64,000 bases of DNA. Origin: Anaerolineae bacterium. Lineage in GTDB: Bacteria; Chloroflexota; Anaerolineae; Promineifilales; Promineifilaceae. The stretch lies in assembly GCA_020848035.1 (NCBI GenBank), contig JADLAX010000055.1, positions 1 through 64,000 on the forward strand. The letters are read 5' to 3'. The position numbers and the translations under genes were made by a program. Each line of letters begins with the position of its first letter. Position 1 is the stretch's first letter. The notes beneath the pieces were generated by a model. The model saw nothing but the letters and a program-made list of their open reading frames with translations, was not told where the DNA came from and ran no database searches. This document shows, piece after piece, positions 1 to 9,390 of this stretch.

Positions 1-2
1 AG

Positions 3-125
3 ATTCAGATTGCTGACAAATCGCACATTCACATTGATGGATCACAGTCATATGGCCTCCAATTGGCTAAATTGATTGGCGGCTATTTTACCCAATATCC
101 AAAGTTGTTAACGAACGAACCCTAA
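3..125 (+). CDS. C-terminal end of an unidentified protein (truncated by window start)
   Basis: An open frame enters from the left edge and ends at a TAA at 123-125, giving about 40 residues that end in ...YPKLLTNEP. The fragment contains a HIDGSQSYG segment and a short amphipathic stretch (LAKLIGGYF). It is too short to assign to a family. It stops 16 bases before the next gene, in the same direction, so the two could be cotranscribed. Confidence 0.45.
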   Translation: MQIADKSHIHIDGSQSYGLQLAKLIGGYFTQYPKLLTNEP

Positions 126-141
126 GCGTTTAGCCTCAACC

Positions 142-927
142 ATGGACAGGGCAACTTCCAGAGCGTATTTACAGCGGCTTCGTGAAATGCGAGATGAATA
201 TATCAGTCGATTACCGCTACACTTGTTAGCAGTATGTCCGTACTGTCAAGGTCGCATCATCCAACCTGTGGATAGTTTTAGTCTTGCTGGTTTCTATCCT
301 TTACTCAATATCCCCGATCATTATTTAGGCGGAACTGAATGGTTTTCTTCTCCAAAACCAAGACGACAGTGCCGACACGCTCTTTTCGCTACTATTTCCT
401 TGAATTTTAACAAGCTGACACCAAATGATTTGCCGACATGGATGTTACAAAGGAAGTGGAATTGGGTCGCGTCATCTCCCCGCCTAATTGCTTGGCCATT
501 GGTTGCACAACGAACAAGTGCCGTCATTCAACCTTTACCCATCGGACGATTAGATGATTCCGAACCGATCCATCGATACACAGCTTACTTCATAACTTAT
601 TTTGCAAGTGATTTGAGCAACCTGAAAACGAAAGAGTTATGGGTTTCTGGAGATATGGGAAGACCGGCTACTGAGGGAGTTTATTATGATCCAGATTTGA
701 TTAAATGGGTAAAAGCGAAACGTTTGTTTTGGTTGGATCCAGACAATCCTGCCCGACTTGTCAGTGGGCCGGAAGATAAATTTCCGTATATCGATATCCA
801 ACCACAGGGTCGGTATCGGCTCATTGAAAACGGAGAAATAGAGGGTCCCAACCCTTACAAGCCGCGTTTTATTTGGCAGGGCAATGCTCCCCATCATGAT
901 GAGTCATTTTCGAAAACAATTGAATGA
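142..927 (+). CDS. Hypothetical protein with possible zinc-binding cysteines
   Basis: This 261-residue protein is not recognised. Near the N-terminus there is a CPYC pair (about residues 32-35), followed by a further Cys-His in RRQCRH (about residues 76-79), which together could bind a metal. The rest is rich in Trp, Tyr and Pro and looks like a soluble globular domain, with no signal peptide and no membrane segment. The coding sequence is visibly more A+T rich than the hpa cluster beside it, which may indicate a different origin. The start codon is the ATG after a weak purine stretch. A role in toxin immunity or as a small enzyme cannot be told apart from sequence alone. Confidence 0.6.
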   Translation: MDRATSRAYLQRLREMRDEYISRLPLHLLAVCPYCQGRIIQPVDSFSLAGFYPLLNIPDHYLGGTEWFSSPKPRRQCRHALFATISLNFNKLTPNDLPTWMLQRKWNWVASSPRLIAWPLVAQRTSAVIQPLPIGRLDDSEPIHRYTAYFITYFASDLSNLKTKELWVSGDMGRPATEGVYYDPDLIKWVKAKRLFWLDPDNPARLVSGPEDKFPYIDIQPQGRYRLIENGEIEGPNPYKPRFIWQGNAPHHDESFSKTIE

Positions 928-950
928 GGATCCCAAATTGGCATGATTCT

Positions 951-1020
951 CGTTTCCACGCTCTGGGTAAGGGACGCTAGAGCGTCCTAATCTTCATTCC
1001 ACGCGGAGCGTGGAACGAGT
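951..1020. repeat. Intergenic inverted repeat, 'CGTTCCACGC' family, copy 1
   Basis: This is a compound palindromic segment made of CGTTTCCACGCTCTGGGT, then a GGACGCTAGAGCGTCC hairpin, then ATTCCACGCGGAGCGTGGAACGAG. A longer copy lies at 6102-6206 with the same modules. It sits in the gap between the convergent 142-927 gene and hpaD. Confidence 0.7.
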
Positions 1021-1042
1021 TTGGGGAAAACGAGGCAGTGCG

Positions 1043-2029
1043 TTAAGGGGCGATAATGGGTTGGGCGGCTAGTACGGGGGGCTGCACCGGCACACCAGCG
1101 AACAGGGAGCCTTCTTCAAACCAGGATTTGGGAGCGGGGGCACCCCATAACGTTTGCCGCTGCGGGTCGCGGAGCTGCCATTCGATCGGTTCCAGGTCGG
1201 GGTCTACCGTCAGGTAGTCGCTGGTGTAAATTTCAATGCGGTGGCCGTCGGGGTCGCGCACGTAGAGGAAGAAGGCGTTGGAGATGCCGTGCCGCCCAGG
1301 GCCACGCTCCATATTGCTCAAATAGCCAGTTGTAGACATTAAATCGCAGAGGTGGATGATGTGCATGGCAGTGGGCACCCAGAGCGCCACGTGGTGCAGA
1401 CGTGGCCCCGTGCCGTTTGTAAACGCCATGTCGTGGATGTTGCCCTTGCGGTGCATCCACACCGCCCATAATTGCGGATCGGCGTCTTCGGAGACGGTGT
1501 ATTCGGTGGTGCGGAAGCCCATCTCCAGCGCCCAGAAGTCGTGGCTGGCCTGGACGTTGGGGGTGAAGCAGTTGAAATGGTCGATGCGCTGCGGGTGGCA
1601 GCCGCGATACGCGCCGTACTGCTGGAGCATCCGCTCCGCCTGGGCAAACTCGTAGCAAAACTCCAATGGCATGCCAAACGGATCGCGCAGACGCAGCGAT
1701 CGGCCCTGGCCATGCGGTTCGGCCCAGGTGAGCGGTTCGCCTTTCTCGCTAAAGGTGGCCGCCATGCGGTCCAAATCTGCCTCGCTGGCCACTTTAAAGC
1801 CCAGCCGCAGCGCCTGCGGTACGGCCGTTTGCGTCAGGATAATCGAGTGGTGGTTGCGCTCTTCCAGGCCGCGCAGGTAAATGGAGTCGCCGACCTGCTC
1901 CGTTTCAATCATGCCTAGAATTTCGGTGTAAAACTTGCGCGAGGCGGCCAAATCGGTGACGCCAAGCTCTACATGGCTCATGCGGATGATGTTGAAGGGT
2001 GGGGTTCCAGCGGGGTGGTGGATGGGCAT
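1043..2029 (-). CDS. hpaD: 3,4-dihydroxyphenylacetate (homoprotocatechuate) 2,3-dioxygenase
   Basis: This is a 328-residue extradiol dioxygenase of the two-domain vicinal-oxygen-chelate type. Such enzymes cleave homoprotocatechuate next to the hydroxyls, giving 5-carboxymethyl-2-hydroxymuconate semialdehyde. The N-terminal non-catalytic domain covers about residues 15-130. The C-terminal catalytic domain holds the expected metal set: H151 (RIDHFN), H212 or H213 (RLHHVA) and E266 (HRIEIY). H199 (NIHD) is at the place of the family's second-sphere acid-base histidine. The protein resembles the Mn/Fe-dependent MndD/HPCD group in length and motifs. It lies downstream of hpaE and hpaG in one leftward set, so the substrate assignment is supported by context. 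The metal (Mn or Fe) cannot be told. Confidence 0.85.
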   Translation of the reverse strand: MPIHHPAGTPPFNIIRMSHVELGVTDLAASRKFYTEILGMIETEQVGDSIYLRGLEERNHHSIILTQTAVPQALRLGFKVASEADLDRMAATFSEKGEPLTWAEPHGQGRSLRLRDPFGMPLEFCYEFAQAERMLQQYGAYRGCHPQRIDHFNCFTPNVQASHDFWALEMGFRTTEYTVSEDADPQLWAVWMHRKGNIHDMAFTNGTGPRLHHVALWVPTAMHIIHLCDLMSTTGYLSNMERGPGRHGISNAFFLYVRDPDGHRIEIYTSDYLTVDPDLEPIEWQLRDPQRQTLWGAPAPKSWFEEGSLFAGVPVQPPVLAAQPIIAP

Positions 2030-2052
2030 GGGTTTTCTCCTGGTGGGGAGAA

Positions 2053-2106
2053 TGGAGATTAGAAATTGGAGATTGAATTTAATCTCTAATCTCCAGTCTC
2101 CAATCT

Positions 2107-2113
<7 letters not shown>
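2053..2113. repeat. Intergenic GGAGATT/AATCTCC inverted repeat, copy 1
   Basis: Heptamer-like GGAGATT units on the left are mirrored by AATCTCC units on the right, so the gap between hpaE and hpaD can fold as one hairpin. The last bases reach the hpaE stop codon. Related copies lie at 3650-3717 and 7496-7558, each between genes of this cluster. Confidence 0.75.
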
Positions 2114-3636
<1,523 letters not shown>

Positions 3637-3649
3637 TTCTAAATCCTTT

Positions 3650-3717
3650 GGAGATTGGAGACTGGAGATTGGAGATTAGAGTGCAAAAAATCTCCAATCT
3701 CTAATCTCCAATCTCCT
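3650..3717. repeat. Intergenic GGAGATT/AATCTCC inverted repeat, copy 2
   Basis: GGAGATTGGAGATTAGAG is followed by a short A-rich loop and CTCCAATCTCTAATCTCC, giving a long nearly perfect stem between hpaG and hpaE. There is no T-tract after it, so it is a transcribed hairpin rather than a standard terminator. Confidence 0.8.
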
Positions 3718-3719
3718 TC

Positions 3720-4457
3720 TTACCCAGCAATAACTTCGTTTTCGAGTGCGCCAATGCCGTCAATTTCCACGCGCATGACGTCCCCGGCGTAGACGTGGGA
3801 GATGCCTTCTGGGGTGCCGGTGTAGATGATGTCGCCGCGCTGGAGCGTTTTGAATTCGGAGATGTAGGCGATGAGCTGGGCGACGCTGTGGCGCAAATGT
3901 TTGGTGTTGCCCTGCTGCTTCAGCTCGCCGTTGACGTAGGTGCGGATTTCGGTGTTGGTGGGGTCGATTTCGTCGGCGGTGACCAGCACAGGCCCCATCG
4001 GACCAAACGTGTCGAAGCCCTTGGCTTTAACCGGTGGGCGGTAGTAGTTGCCGACAAAGTCGCGCACGGTGCATTCGTTGCCGATGGTGTAGCCGTAGAC
4101 GTAGTTGAGCGCGTCGGCTTCGGGGATGTGACGGCCGTTTTGCCCCATCACCACCACCAGTTCACCTTCGTAATGCATGTACTCCACATCCGGGCGAATC
4201 ACTTTGGCTTTGTGGCCGATGAAGGTGTTGGGCAGCTTGTGGAACAGCAGCGGATAGTCGGGCACATCCAGCTTGAGTTCCTGAGCATGGTCGGCGTAAC
4301 CGAGGGCCACGCCAACGGCCGTACAGCCCCGTGCATCCACCGGCGGCAGCCACATCACGTCGTCCGGGTCGTAGGCAACAGTGCCCACCCAGAGCTGATC
4401 GTTTTTGTAGACGGCTTCGTGAATTTGTCCGTTGTAGGCGAATCGGGCTAACTTCAT
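3720..4457 (-). CDS. hpaG: Fumarylacetoacetate hydrolase family protein, HpaG-type isomerase/decarboxylase
   Basis: This is a 245-residue FAH-fold enzyme. Metal-binding features of the family are visible: the YEGELVVVMG segment (two acidic ligands), the following DV/AD region, and TVRDF with its aspartate. The C-terminal TGTPEGISHVYAGD block is also typical. In the homoprotocatechuate pathway the family decarboxylates and isomerises 5-carboxymethyl-2-oxohexenedioate. The start chosen is the ATG at 4457, seven codons inside the longest frame, because GAAGGAG lies directly upstream of it. Only one FAH domain is present, whereas the E. coli HpaG protein has two, so a partner domain or homodimer would be needed. 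Specificity is inferred from the neighbours. Confidence 0.8.
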   Translation of the reverse strand: MKLARFAYNGQIHEAVYKNDQLWVGTVAYDPDDVMWLPPVDARGCTAVGVALGYADHAQELKLDVPDYPLLFHKLPNTFIGHKAKVIRPDVEYMHYEGELVVVMGQNGRHIPEADALNYVYGYTIGNECTVRDFVGNYYRPPVKAKGFDTFGPMGPVLVTADEIDPTNTEIRTYVNGELKQQGNTKHLRHSVAQLIAYISEFKTLQRGDIIYTGTPEGISHVYAGDVMRVEIDGIGALENEVIAG

Positions 4458-4472
4458 CTTTTCTCCTTCATT

Positions 4473-4533
4473 TATCAACAGATTTCGCAGATTTAACGAA
4501 TTAAAAATCTGTTCAATCTGCGAAATCTTTGAT
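4473..4533. repeat. Intergenic AGATTTCGCAGATT inverted repeat, copy 1
   Basis: AGATTTCGCAGATT and AATCTGCGAAATCT form a perfect 14-bp stem around an A+T-rich loop in the gap between the first P-loop gene and hpaG. Copy 2 at 5413-5474 is nearly identical, and fragments occur near 10665 and 61335. Confidence 0.8.
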
Positions 4534-4534
4534 T

Positions 4535-5404
4535 TTATAGTTTGTACCAGTTGGCAACGGCCGTTTCCAGCGCATCACTGGTGAATTCGGTTTCGATTTG
4601 CTGCATGATGGCGGCCACTTCGGCGGGGGTGGCGGCGAGTTCGCTGCCGTTGAGGGGCAGGGCGTAGGCCGAGCCGTTGGGATTGAGCACGGTGTCGATG
4701 GGCAGGGTTTGGTGGTGGCGGTGCTGGAGCAGGTGTTGGTAAACGGCCGTGTACACTCCCGGATCGTACGCGGAGAAGTCCGACTTTTCTAAAAAGTCGG
4801 ACTTCTGGATGAGTTGAAGCTGCTGCCCGATTTCCGCCACTTCCTGCCACAGCATTTGCAGAACGTTGGGCTGAGCGTCGCGGGCTTCTTTTTCGTGGCG
4901 CGGCCGGGCAATGGTTTGGGCGCGGCTTTCTTCGATGACCTGCCGCACCGCTTTGCTGGGCGTGGGGATGACGAAGCAGCAGTCTGGATCGCTCAGCAGT
5001 GTCTCGGCGGTGTCGGCCAGCGGCTGGGTGAGTTCGGTGAGGCGGTTGCCGATGAGCGGCACTTCGCCGATGAGCAGGTGGGTTTGGTCGTGGGTTTGGT
5101 GCCAGTGGGAAACGGCCGTTCTGGCCCACAGCCCCACCGCTTTACGAATGGCGGGATGAGTGACGCCGTTGATTTCGGGGTAGGTGTGGAGGTTAACGGC
5201 CGTTTCAAACGCCGACCGCGTCACGTCCCATTGCAGCAAATGCACGGTGCGCCCGGCCTGCTGCGCCAGCAAAACCAGCTGCTGGATGAGCAAACTTTTG
5301 CCCGTCCCTGGCAGCCCGGCCAGAAAAACCAGCCGCTGCTGGGCGGCCAGCTGCTGGAAGGTGGTGTAGATGTTGGAATCGATTGGAATGATTATCTCAG
5401 ACAT
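4535..5404 (-). CDS. P-loop NTPase-like protein of unknown function (short paralogue)
   Basis: This 289-residue protein has a clear Walker A motif near its start (GLPGTGKSLL, about residues 30-39) after an IPIDSNIY lead-in. The downstream block GLWARTAVSHWHQ...LLIGEVPLIGNRLTEL is shared closely with the longer paralogue at 6210-7490. The family is not recognised. The pattern (P-loop, then a tract with LIGE in Walker B position) suggests a nucleotide-binding kinase or transferase rather than an AAA+ machine. The paralogue carries about 140 extra C-terminal residues. The coding sequence also contains an in-frame palindromic insert at 4774-4806. Its place between hpaG and a thiamine-diphosphate enzyme suggests a metabolic rather than mobile-element role, but this is inference. 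Confidence 0.7.
   Translation of the reverse strand: MSEIIIPIDSNIYTTFQQLAAQQRLVFLAGLPGTGKSLLIQQLVLLAQQAGRTVHLLQWDVTRSAFETAVNLHTYPEINGVTHPAIRKAVGLWARTAVSHWHQTHDQTHLLIGEVPLIGNRLTELTQPLADTAETLLSDPDCCFVIPTPSKAVRQVIEESRAQTIARPRHEKEARDAQPNVLQMLWQEVAEIGQQLQLIQKSDFLEKSDFSAYDPGVYTAVYQHLLQHRHHQTLPIDTVLNPNGSAYALPLNGSELAATPAEVAAIMQQIETEFTSDALETAVANWYKL
4774..4806. repeat. Perfect palindrome inside a P-loop gene (KSDF repeat)
   Basis: Two 15-base arms (AGAAGTCCGACTTTT and its complement) flank a 3-base loop. In the reading frame it encodes two KSDF units (QKSDFLEKSDFSA). The paralogous protein has no such segment at the matching place, so the palindrome looks like an in-frame insertion of a short mobile or structural repeat. 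Confidence 0.8.
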
Positions 5405-5412
5405 AGATTTTT

Positions 5413-5474
5413 ATCAGCAGATTTCGCAGATTTAACGAATTAAAAATCTTTTCAATCTGCGTAATCTTTGATTT
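5413..5474. repeat. Intergenic AGATTTCGCAGATT inverted repeat, copy 2
   Basis: This copy matches 4473-4533 except for a few bases, including a changed base in the right arm (TGCGTAATCT in place of TGCGAAATCT) that weakens the stem. It fills most of the gap between the two leftward genes at 5518-6081 and 4535-5404. Confidence 0.75.
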
Positions 5475-5481
5475 TTAGTGA

Positions 5482-5536
5482 AAACCTCCCGGAGGTTTGG
5501 CGTAAGTTGAGCTTTTTTTAGGAACCTCCGGGAGGT
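5482..5536. repeat. Pair of CCTCC-GGAGG palindromes
   Basis: AAACCTCC-C-GGAGGTTT at 5482-5498 and ACCTCC-G-GGAGGT at 5524-5536 are near copies. The second overlaps the end of the unknown gene and encodes its last residues (NPPPGGS), so that protein's C-terminus is probably repeat-derived. Confidence 0.65.
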
Positions 5537-6081
5537 GGATTAACGCCCAGGACCAGCAGGCGGTTGCGTTTGAAGGTGTCGATCATTTCTGCGGCCGTTT
5601 TTTGGGCCGCCTCTCCCATCAGCAAGCTGGGCTGGCCGCCTTCGAACTTGTCGCAGACAAATTTGTGCGCGTCGTACATGATGGCAAACGCCTGGCGGAA
5701 GTTTTGCACCGCCAGCGCCAGCTCATCGGGCGGATTGGCAAACAGCGGTTTGAGCTGGCGCATCGTTTTCTTCACCAGGAAGTCGTGATCTTGCGCCCAC
5801 AGACCGCTGAAGCCTTCGCTGGCCTCAAACATGTTGGGGCGCACGTAGCCGTCGTAGGCCGCCTGGCTGAAGCCGCCGGTCAGCTTGAAGCTGACGGAGA
5901 TGCCCCACATCAGATAGGTTGCTTCTTCGATGGAGGCGCGGGCGGCGTTCAGATCGCCGGCGTCTACCTGCTTTTGCAGCTTGTCGCAAATGAGGATGAG
6001 TGACTGCACATAGGCAAAAAAGAGGTGGTGCCCCACCTGCCAGCGCTGCCGTGCGTGATCGAGCTCTTGCATGTTTAGCAT
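5518..6081 (-). CDS. Hypothetical helical protein between two P-loop paralogues
   Basis: This 187-residue protein is predicted to be almost all alpha-helical, with amphipathic stretches and no signal peptide or transmembrane segment. It is not recognised. The ATG at 6081 is preceded by AAGGAA at suitable spacing. Its position between two paralogous P-loop genes, all leftward and separated only by inverted repeats, suggests it works with them as a helical partner or small-molecule binding protein. The last codons come from a CCTCC/GGAGG palindrome. Confidence 0.6.
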   Translation of the reverse strand: MLNMQELDHARQRWQVGHHLFFAYVQSLILICDKLQKQVDAGDLNAARASIEEATYLMWGISVSFKLTGGFSQAAYDGYVRPNMFEASEGFSGLWAQDHDFLVKKTMRQLKPLFANPPDELALAVQNFRQAFAIMYDAHKFVCDKFEGGQPSLLMGEAAQKTAAEMIDTFKRNRLLVLGVNPPPGGS

Positions 6082-6101
6082 AATCGTTTCCTTGGGAACT
6101 T

Positions 6102-6206
6102 ACTCGTTCCCACGCTCTGCGTGGGAATGCGATTTGCAGCGCTCCGCGCTGCGAGTGGGACGCTGGAGCGTCCCGAACTTCATTCCACGCGGAGCGTGGA
6201 ACGAGT
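6102..6206. repeat. Intergenic inverted repeat, 'CGTTCCACGC' family, copy 2 (long form)
   Basis: This copy contains CTCGTTCCCACGCTCTGCGTGGGAA, a GCAGCGCTCCGCGCTGC hairpin, GGGACGCTGGAGCGTCCC, and ATTCCACGCGGAGCGTGGAACGAG. It has one more hairpin than the copy at 951-1020. The outer ends are also complementary, so the whole unit can fold as a multi-arm structure. Confidence 0.75.
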
Positions 6207-6209
6207 TGG

Positions 6210-7490
6210 TTAAAGATTAAACTGGCGCAGGCTGGTTTCCAGGGCGATGCGCAGCAGGGGCAGCTCGATGACGGTGAGGGTGTGCGGCGGTTTTTGCAGA
6301 TCGAGCAGCACGTTGCGGTATGCTTGCAGCAGCCCGTGCAGAAAGGTCAGCCCGCTGTGTTCGCTGCTGCGGCTGACGTTGAAATAGCTGTCGTAGACGT
6401 CGAATTTGTGCACGTTGGCGGGGGTGGTGGGTACGGCCGTTGCCACCCCCAACACCGCCATCGCCTCAGCCAACGCCAAAATGGTTTGTTCCGGCGCGGC
6501 ATCCAGCGGCAGGTTGATGATTTTTTGCAGAGCGGTGCGCTGAACGGCCGTTAATACCGTCTCGTCTGGTGCCCCCGCCAACGTTTCTGGCAGCGGCAGG
6601 CGCAGTTCCGGGCCTGCGTCCGGCAGCCTGGGATTGTTGGTGATGAGCGCGTGCCAGTTTTGCACCAGTTCAGAAAGCTCGGCGTACGAATACTGGCTTT
6701 CCACCTGGGCCATCGTTTCATTGGCGGCTTCCGCCGAAGGCGCCAGGGTGCCGGCCAGCACATCCAAATCGTACACGGAGCGAGACGGCCGTAACACCTC
6801 ATCAATCAGCAGCAGCTGGGACGGCCGAAATTGCAGCAGCGCCTCAAACACGCCGCCGTAAATGTAGGGGTTGTACGGCGTTTGCGGGCTGGCTTTGGTC
6901 AGGCCAATGTCCCGGGCCAGCTGGTTCACCGACTGCCACATCAGATGCAAGACATTGGGCGGCGCATCCAGCTTTTCCTGCTCATTTTGCGGCTCGGCGA
7001 CGGTGCGGGCACGCGTCGCCTCGATCACCTCGCGCACTTCCCAGGAGGGCACGGGCACCACAAACAGCGTTTGTTCGCCAGTCAGCAGCGGTTCGGCGGC
7101 GTCGTTGGCCGGTTCCACCAGCTCGATGAGCCGGTTGCCAATGAGTGGCAGTTCGCCAATGAGCAGCTGGTTGGCGGCCGGGTGCGCCTGGTGCCATTGC
7201 CACACCGCCTGCCGCGCCCACAGACCCACCGCTTTGCGGATGGCCGGGTCGGTGACGCCGTCGATTTCGGGGTATTTTGTTATGTTAACTTCGGTCTCGA
7301 ACGGTTGGCGGGCCAGATTGTAGCGCAGCAAATGCACTTCGCGCCCCGCCTCGCTGGCGATGAGGGCCATTTGCTGGATGAGCAGGCTCTTGCCCACGCC
7401 AGGAATGCCGGTGACAAAGATGAGGCGCTTGGTGTGCACCATCTCTTTGACGACTTTGTACAGGTTGGAGGCGATTGGGATAACGAGCAT
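6210..7490 (-). CDS. P-loop NTPase-like protein of unknown function (long paralogue)
   Basis: This 426-residue protein has Walker A GIPGVGKSLL near residues 29-38 and shares most of its first 280 residues with the protein at 4535-5404, including NITKYPEIDGVTDPAIRKAVGLWARQAV and LLIGELPLIGNRLIEL. The last ~140 residues are a separate helical region that the shorter paralogue lacks. The start at 7490 (MLVIPIAS) was chosen because it aligns with the paralogue, and the codons before it are made of GGAGATT repeat. The function is unknown. Co-location with hpa genes and a decarboxylase-like enzyme is the only clue. Confidence 0.7.
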   Translation of the reverse strand: MLVIPIASNLYKVVKEMVHTKRLIFVTGIPGVGKSLLIQQMALIASEAGREVHLLRYNLARQPFETEVNITKYPEIDGVTDPAIRKAVGLWARQAVWQWHQAHPAANQLLIGELPLIGNRLIELVEPANDAAEPLLTGEQTLFVVPVPSWEVREVIEATRARTVAEPQNEQEKLDAPPNVLHLMWQSVNQLARDIGLTKASPQTPYNPYIYGGVFEALLQFRPSQLLLIDEVLRPSRSVYDLDVLAGTLAPSAEAANETMAQVESQYSYAELSELVQNWHALITNNPRLPDAGPELRLPLPETLAGAPDETVLTAVQRTALQKIINLPLDAAPEQTILALAEAMAVLGVATAVPTTPANVHKFDVYDSYFNVSRSSEHSGLTFLHGLLQAYRNVLLDLQKPPHTLTVIELPLLRIALETSLRQFNL

Positions 7491-7495
7491 TTTTT

Positions 7496-7558
7496 GAGAT
7501 TGGAGATTGGAGATTGGAGATTGGGCAGCTAGTCTCCAATCTCTAATCTCCAATCTCC
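7496..7558. repeat. Intergenic GGAGATT/AATCTCC inverted repeat, copy 3
   Basis: Four GGAGATT-type units are followed by GGGCAGCTAG and the complementary TCTCCAATCTCT units. It fills the gap between the thiamine-diphosphate enzyme gene and the long P-loop gene. Confidence 0.8.
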
Positions 7559-7561
7559 CGC

Positions 7562-9181
7562 TTATCGTACCTTTGGTAACTTTCTGAACCGATCCACACT
7601 GGGCAAATCGCCCACGGGCACCTCGATGACGGTGGGCAGGTCGGTTTGCTGGGCTTGTTGGATGGCGCGGCGCAGTTCGCTGGGCGAATTGGCCCGCAGC
7701 CCTTGTGCGCCAAACGATTCGGCCAGCTTCACAAAATCCGGGTTGTGCAAATCGGAGGCGATGACCCGGTTGCCGTACAAATTTTTCTGCATTTGCTGGA
7801 CGTTGCCGTACTGGTTGTTGTTGAAGACGATGGTGATGAGGCCGATGCGATGCTGAACGGCCGTTGCCAACTCCTGCACCGCGAACATAAACCCACCATC
7901 CCCCGCCACGCTGATCACCGGCACGTCCGGCTTGGCCACTTTGACGCCCAGGCCAGTGGGGAAACCGTAGCCCAGCGTGCCCATGTAGCCGGTGGAAATG
8001 TAGGTGCGCGGCTGGTAAACCGGGTACACAATCCGGCTGGTAAAGCCCACCTGGGTCAGCTCATCAACAAAAATGCCGTCCTCGCCCAGCTCCTCGCGGA
8101 TCACTTTCAGGTAGCTTTTTTGTGGTTCCAGGTAGTCGGTTTGCTGTTCCCAGCTCGCTTTAAGCGCCAGGAGTTCGTCTTCGCGGCTGGCGCGTTTTTG
8201 ATTGTGCGCGGCGGTGCGCTCCAGCAGCAGGGGCAGCGTTTCTTCGGCGCGGGCGGTGATGGCGATGTGGGGTTTGTGGAACAGGTCATGGGTGCCCGGG
8301 TCGATGTCGATTTTGATGACCGTCATCTGGTCGTCGATGCCCCAGCCAAACGTTTCGCGGGCGTGGCTGCCGATGAGCAGCACCGCGTCCGTGGTTTTCC
8401 ACAGTTCGTGGGCCGGTGGCAGATGAAGGCTGAGGTAGGAACGGCCGTCCATAATCCCCATGCCGGTGCGGTAGCCAACCACCGGCGCTTCCAGCATCGT
8501 GGCCAGCTGGCGCACCTCGGCGCTCACATTTTGTGCCCCGCTGCCGACGAAAATGAGCGGCCGTTTGGCGTTACCGAGTGCTTTGGCAGCCTGTTCAACC
8601 AGGTCAGGGTCCGGTTGGGGATGGGTGGTGGGGGCGGGACGGGCGGCCAGTTCCACAGCGCCGCGCTCGGCCAGCACATCCATGGGGATTTCCAGGGCGA
8701 CGGGTCGGGGACGGCCGTTGCCCAACTCAGCAAACGCGGCACAGAGCAAACCGGGCACGTCGGCGGCGCTGGTGGCCCGCTCGGCCCATTTGGTGAGGCC
8801 GCGCAAAATGGCTAACTGATCGGGAATCTCGTGCAGCACGCCCTTGCCTTTGCCAATTTGCCGGGTGGGAATTTGCCCGGTGAGGCAGAGGACGGGGGCG
8901 TTGAGGCCGTACGCCGTGGCCAGGGCGGCGCTGGCGTTAAGCAGACCGGGGCCGGGCACCACGTTGAAGACGCCAATCTCCCCGCTGGCCAGGGTGTAGC
9001 CCAGCGCCATGTAACCTGCGCCCTGTTCGTGCCGCGTGTGAATGACGCGAATCTGGTCCTGGGCGTCGTGCAGGGCGTTGTACAGCCAGTCGTTTTGCAC
9101 GCCAGGCAGGCCAAACAGGGTGTGGATGTTGTGGGCGATTAATGTTTTGACAACAGCTTCGCCGCCGGTCAGTAGGGTCAT
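7562..9181 (-). CDS. Thiamine-diphosphate-dependent enzyme, acetolactate synthase/decarboxylase family
   Basis: This 539-residue protein has the three-domain layout of the acetolactate synthase superfamily. The activating glutamate lies in RHEQGAGYMALGY, the central domain includes PLIFVGSGAQ, and the C-terminal ThDP motif runs GDGGFMFAVQELATAV...NNN. The start at 9181 (MTLLTGGEAV) is preferred over an upstream one because it gives the usual N-terminus. Products of such enzymes range from acetolactate to aldehydes made from 2-oxo acids. Since it leads an operon-like set with hpa genes, decarboxylation of an aromatic 2-oxo acid such as a hydroxyphenylpyruvate derivative is possible, but that is inference. 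No small regulatory subunit (ilvN) gene is adjacent, which argues against housekeeping valine synthesis. Confidence 0.8.
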   Translation of the reverse strand: MTLLTGGEAVVKTLIAHNIHTLFGLPGVQNDWLYNALHDAQDQIRVIHTRHEQGAGYMALGYTLASGEIGVFNVVPGPGLLNASAALATAYGLNAPVLCLTGQIPTRQIGKGKGVLHEIPDQLAILRGLTKWAERATSAADVPGLLCAAFAELGNGRPRPVALEIPMDVLAERGAVELAARPAPTTHPQPDPDLVEQAAKALGNAKRPLIFVGSGAQNVSAEVRQLATMLEAPVVGYRTGMGIMDGRSYLSLHLPPAHELWKTTDAVLLIGSHARETFGWGIDDQMTVIKIDIDPGTHDLFHKPHIAITARAEETLPLLLERTAAHNQKRASREDELLALKASWEQQTDYLEPQKSYLKVIREELGEDGIFVDELTQVGFTSRIVYPVYQPRTYISTGYMGTLGYGFPTGLGVKVAKPDVPVISVAGDGGFMFAVQELATAVQHRIGLITIVFNNNQYGNVQQMQKNLYGNRVIASDLHNPDFVKLAESFGAQGLRANSPSELRRAIQQAQQTDLPTVIEVPVGDLPSVDRFRKLPKVR

Positions 9182-9305
9182 AGTGGGTTGTAGTCGGGTA
9201 ATTTGGTAATTGAGTAATTGGCGAATTTTTGTGGGAACCAATTACTCAATTACGCGATACGGTTCAGTGTATTCATTGTACCGGAGGGTCGGGAATTGCA
9301 AAATG

Positions 9306-9335
9306 AAAAAAAGTGCCGATTGTGGGTACTTTTTT
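9306..9335 (-). terminator. Possible Rho-independent terminator
   Basis: Read on the minus strand, AAAAAGT-CC and GG-ACTTTTT pair around a short loop and end in a T-run, about 55 bases past the stop of the lipoprotein gene. One internal mismatch makes it weak. Confidence 0.4.
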
Positions 9336-9390
9336 AGGGAATGGACGAGATGGACACTTTACTGATTCTCTTTGGCAATGGCCGCTACAT

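Noticed and set aside
7496-7558. GGAGATT tandem units resembling a short CRISPR array
   Set aside because: Units are adjacent with no unique spacers and are mirrored as an inverted repeat, and no cas gene is present.
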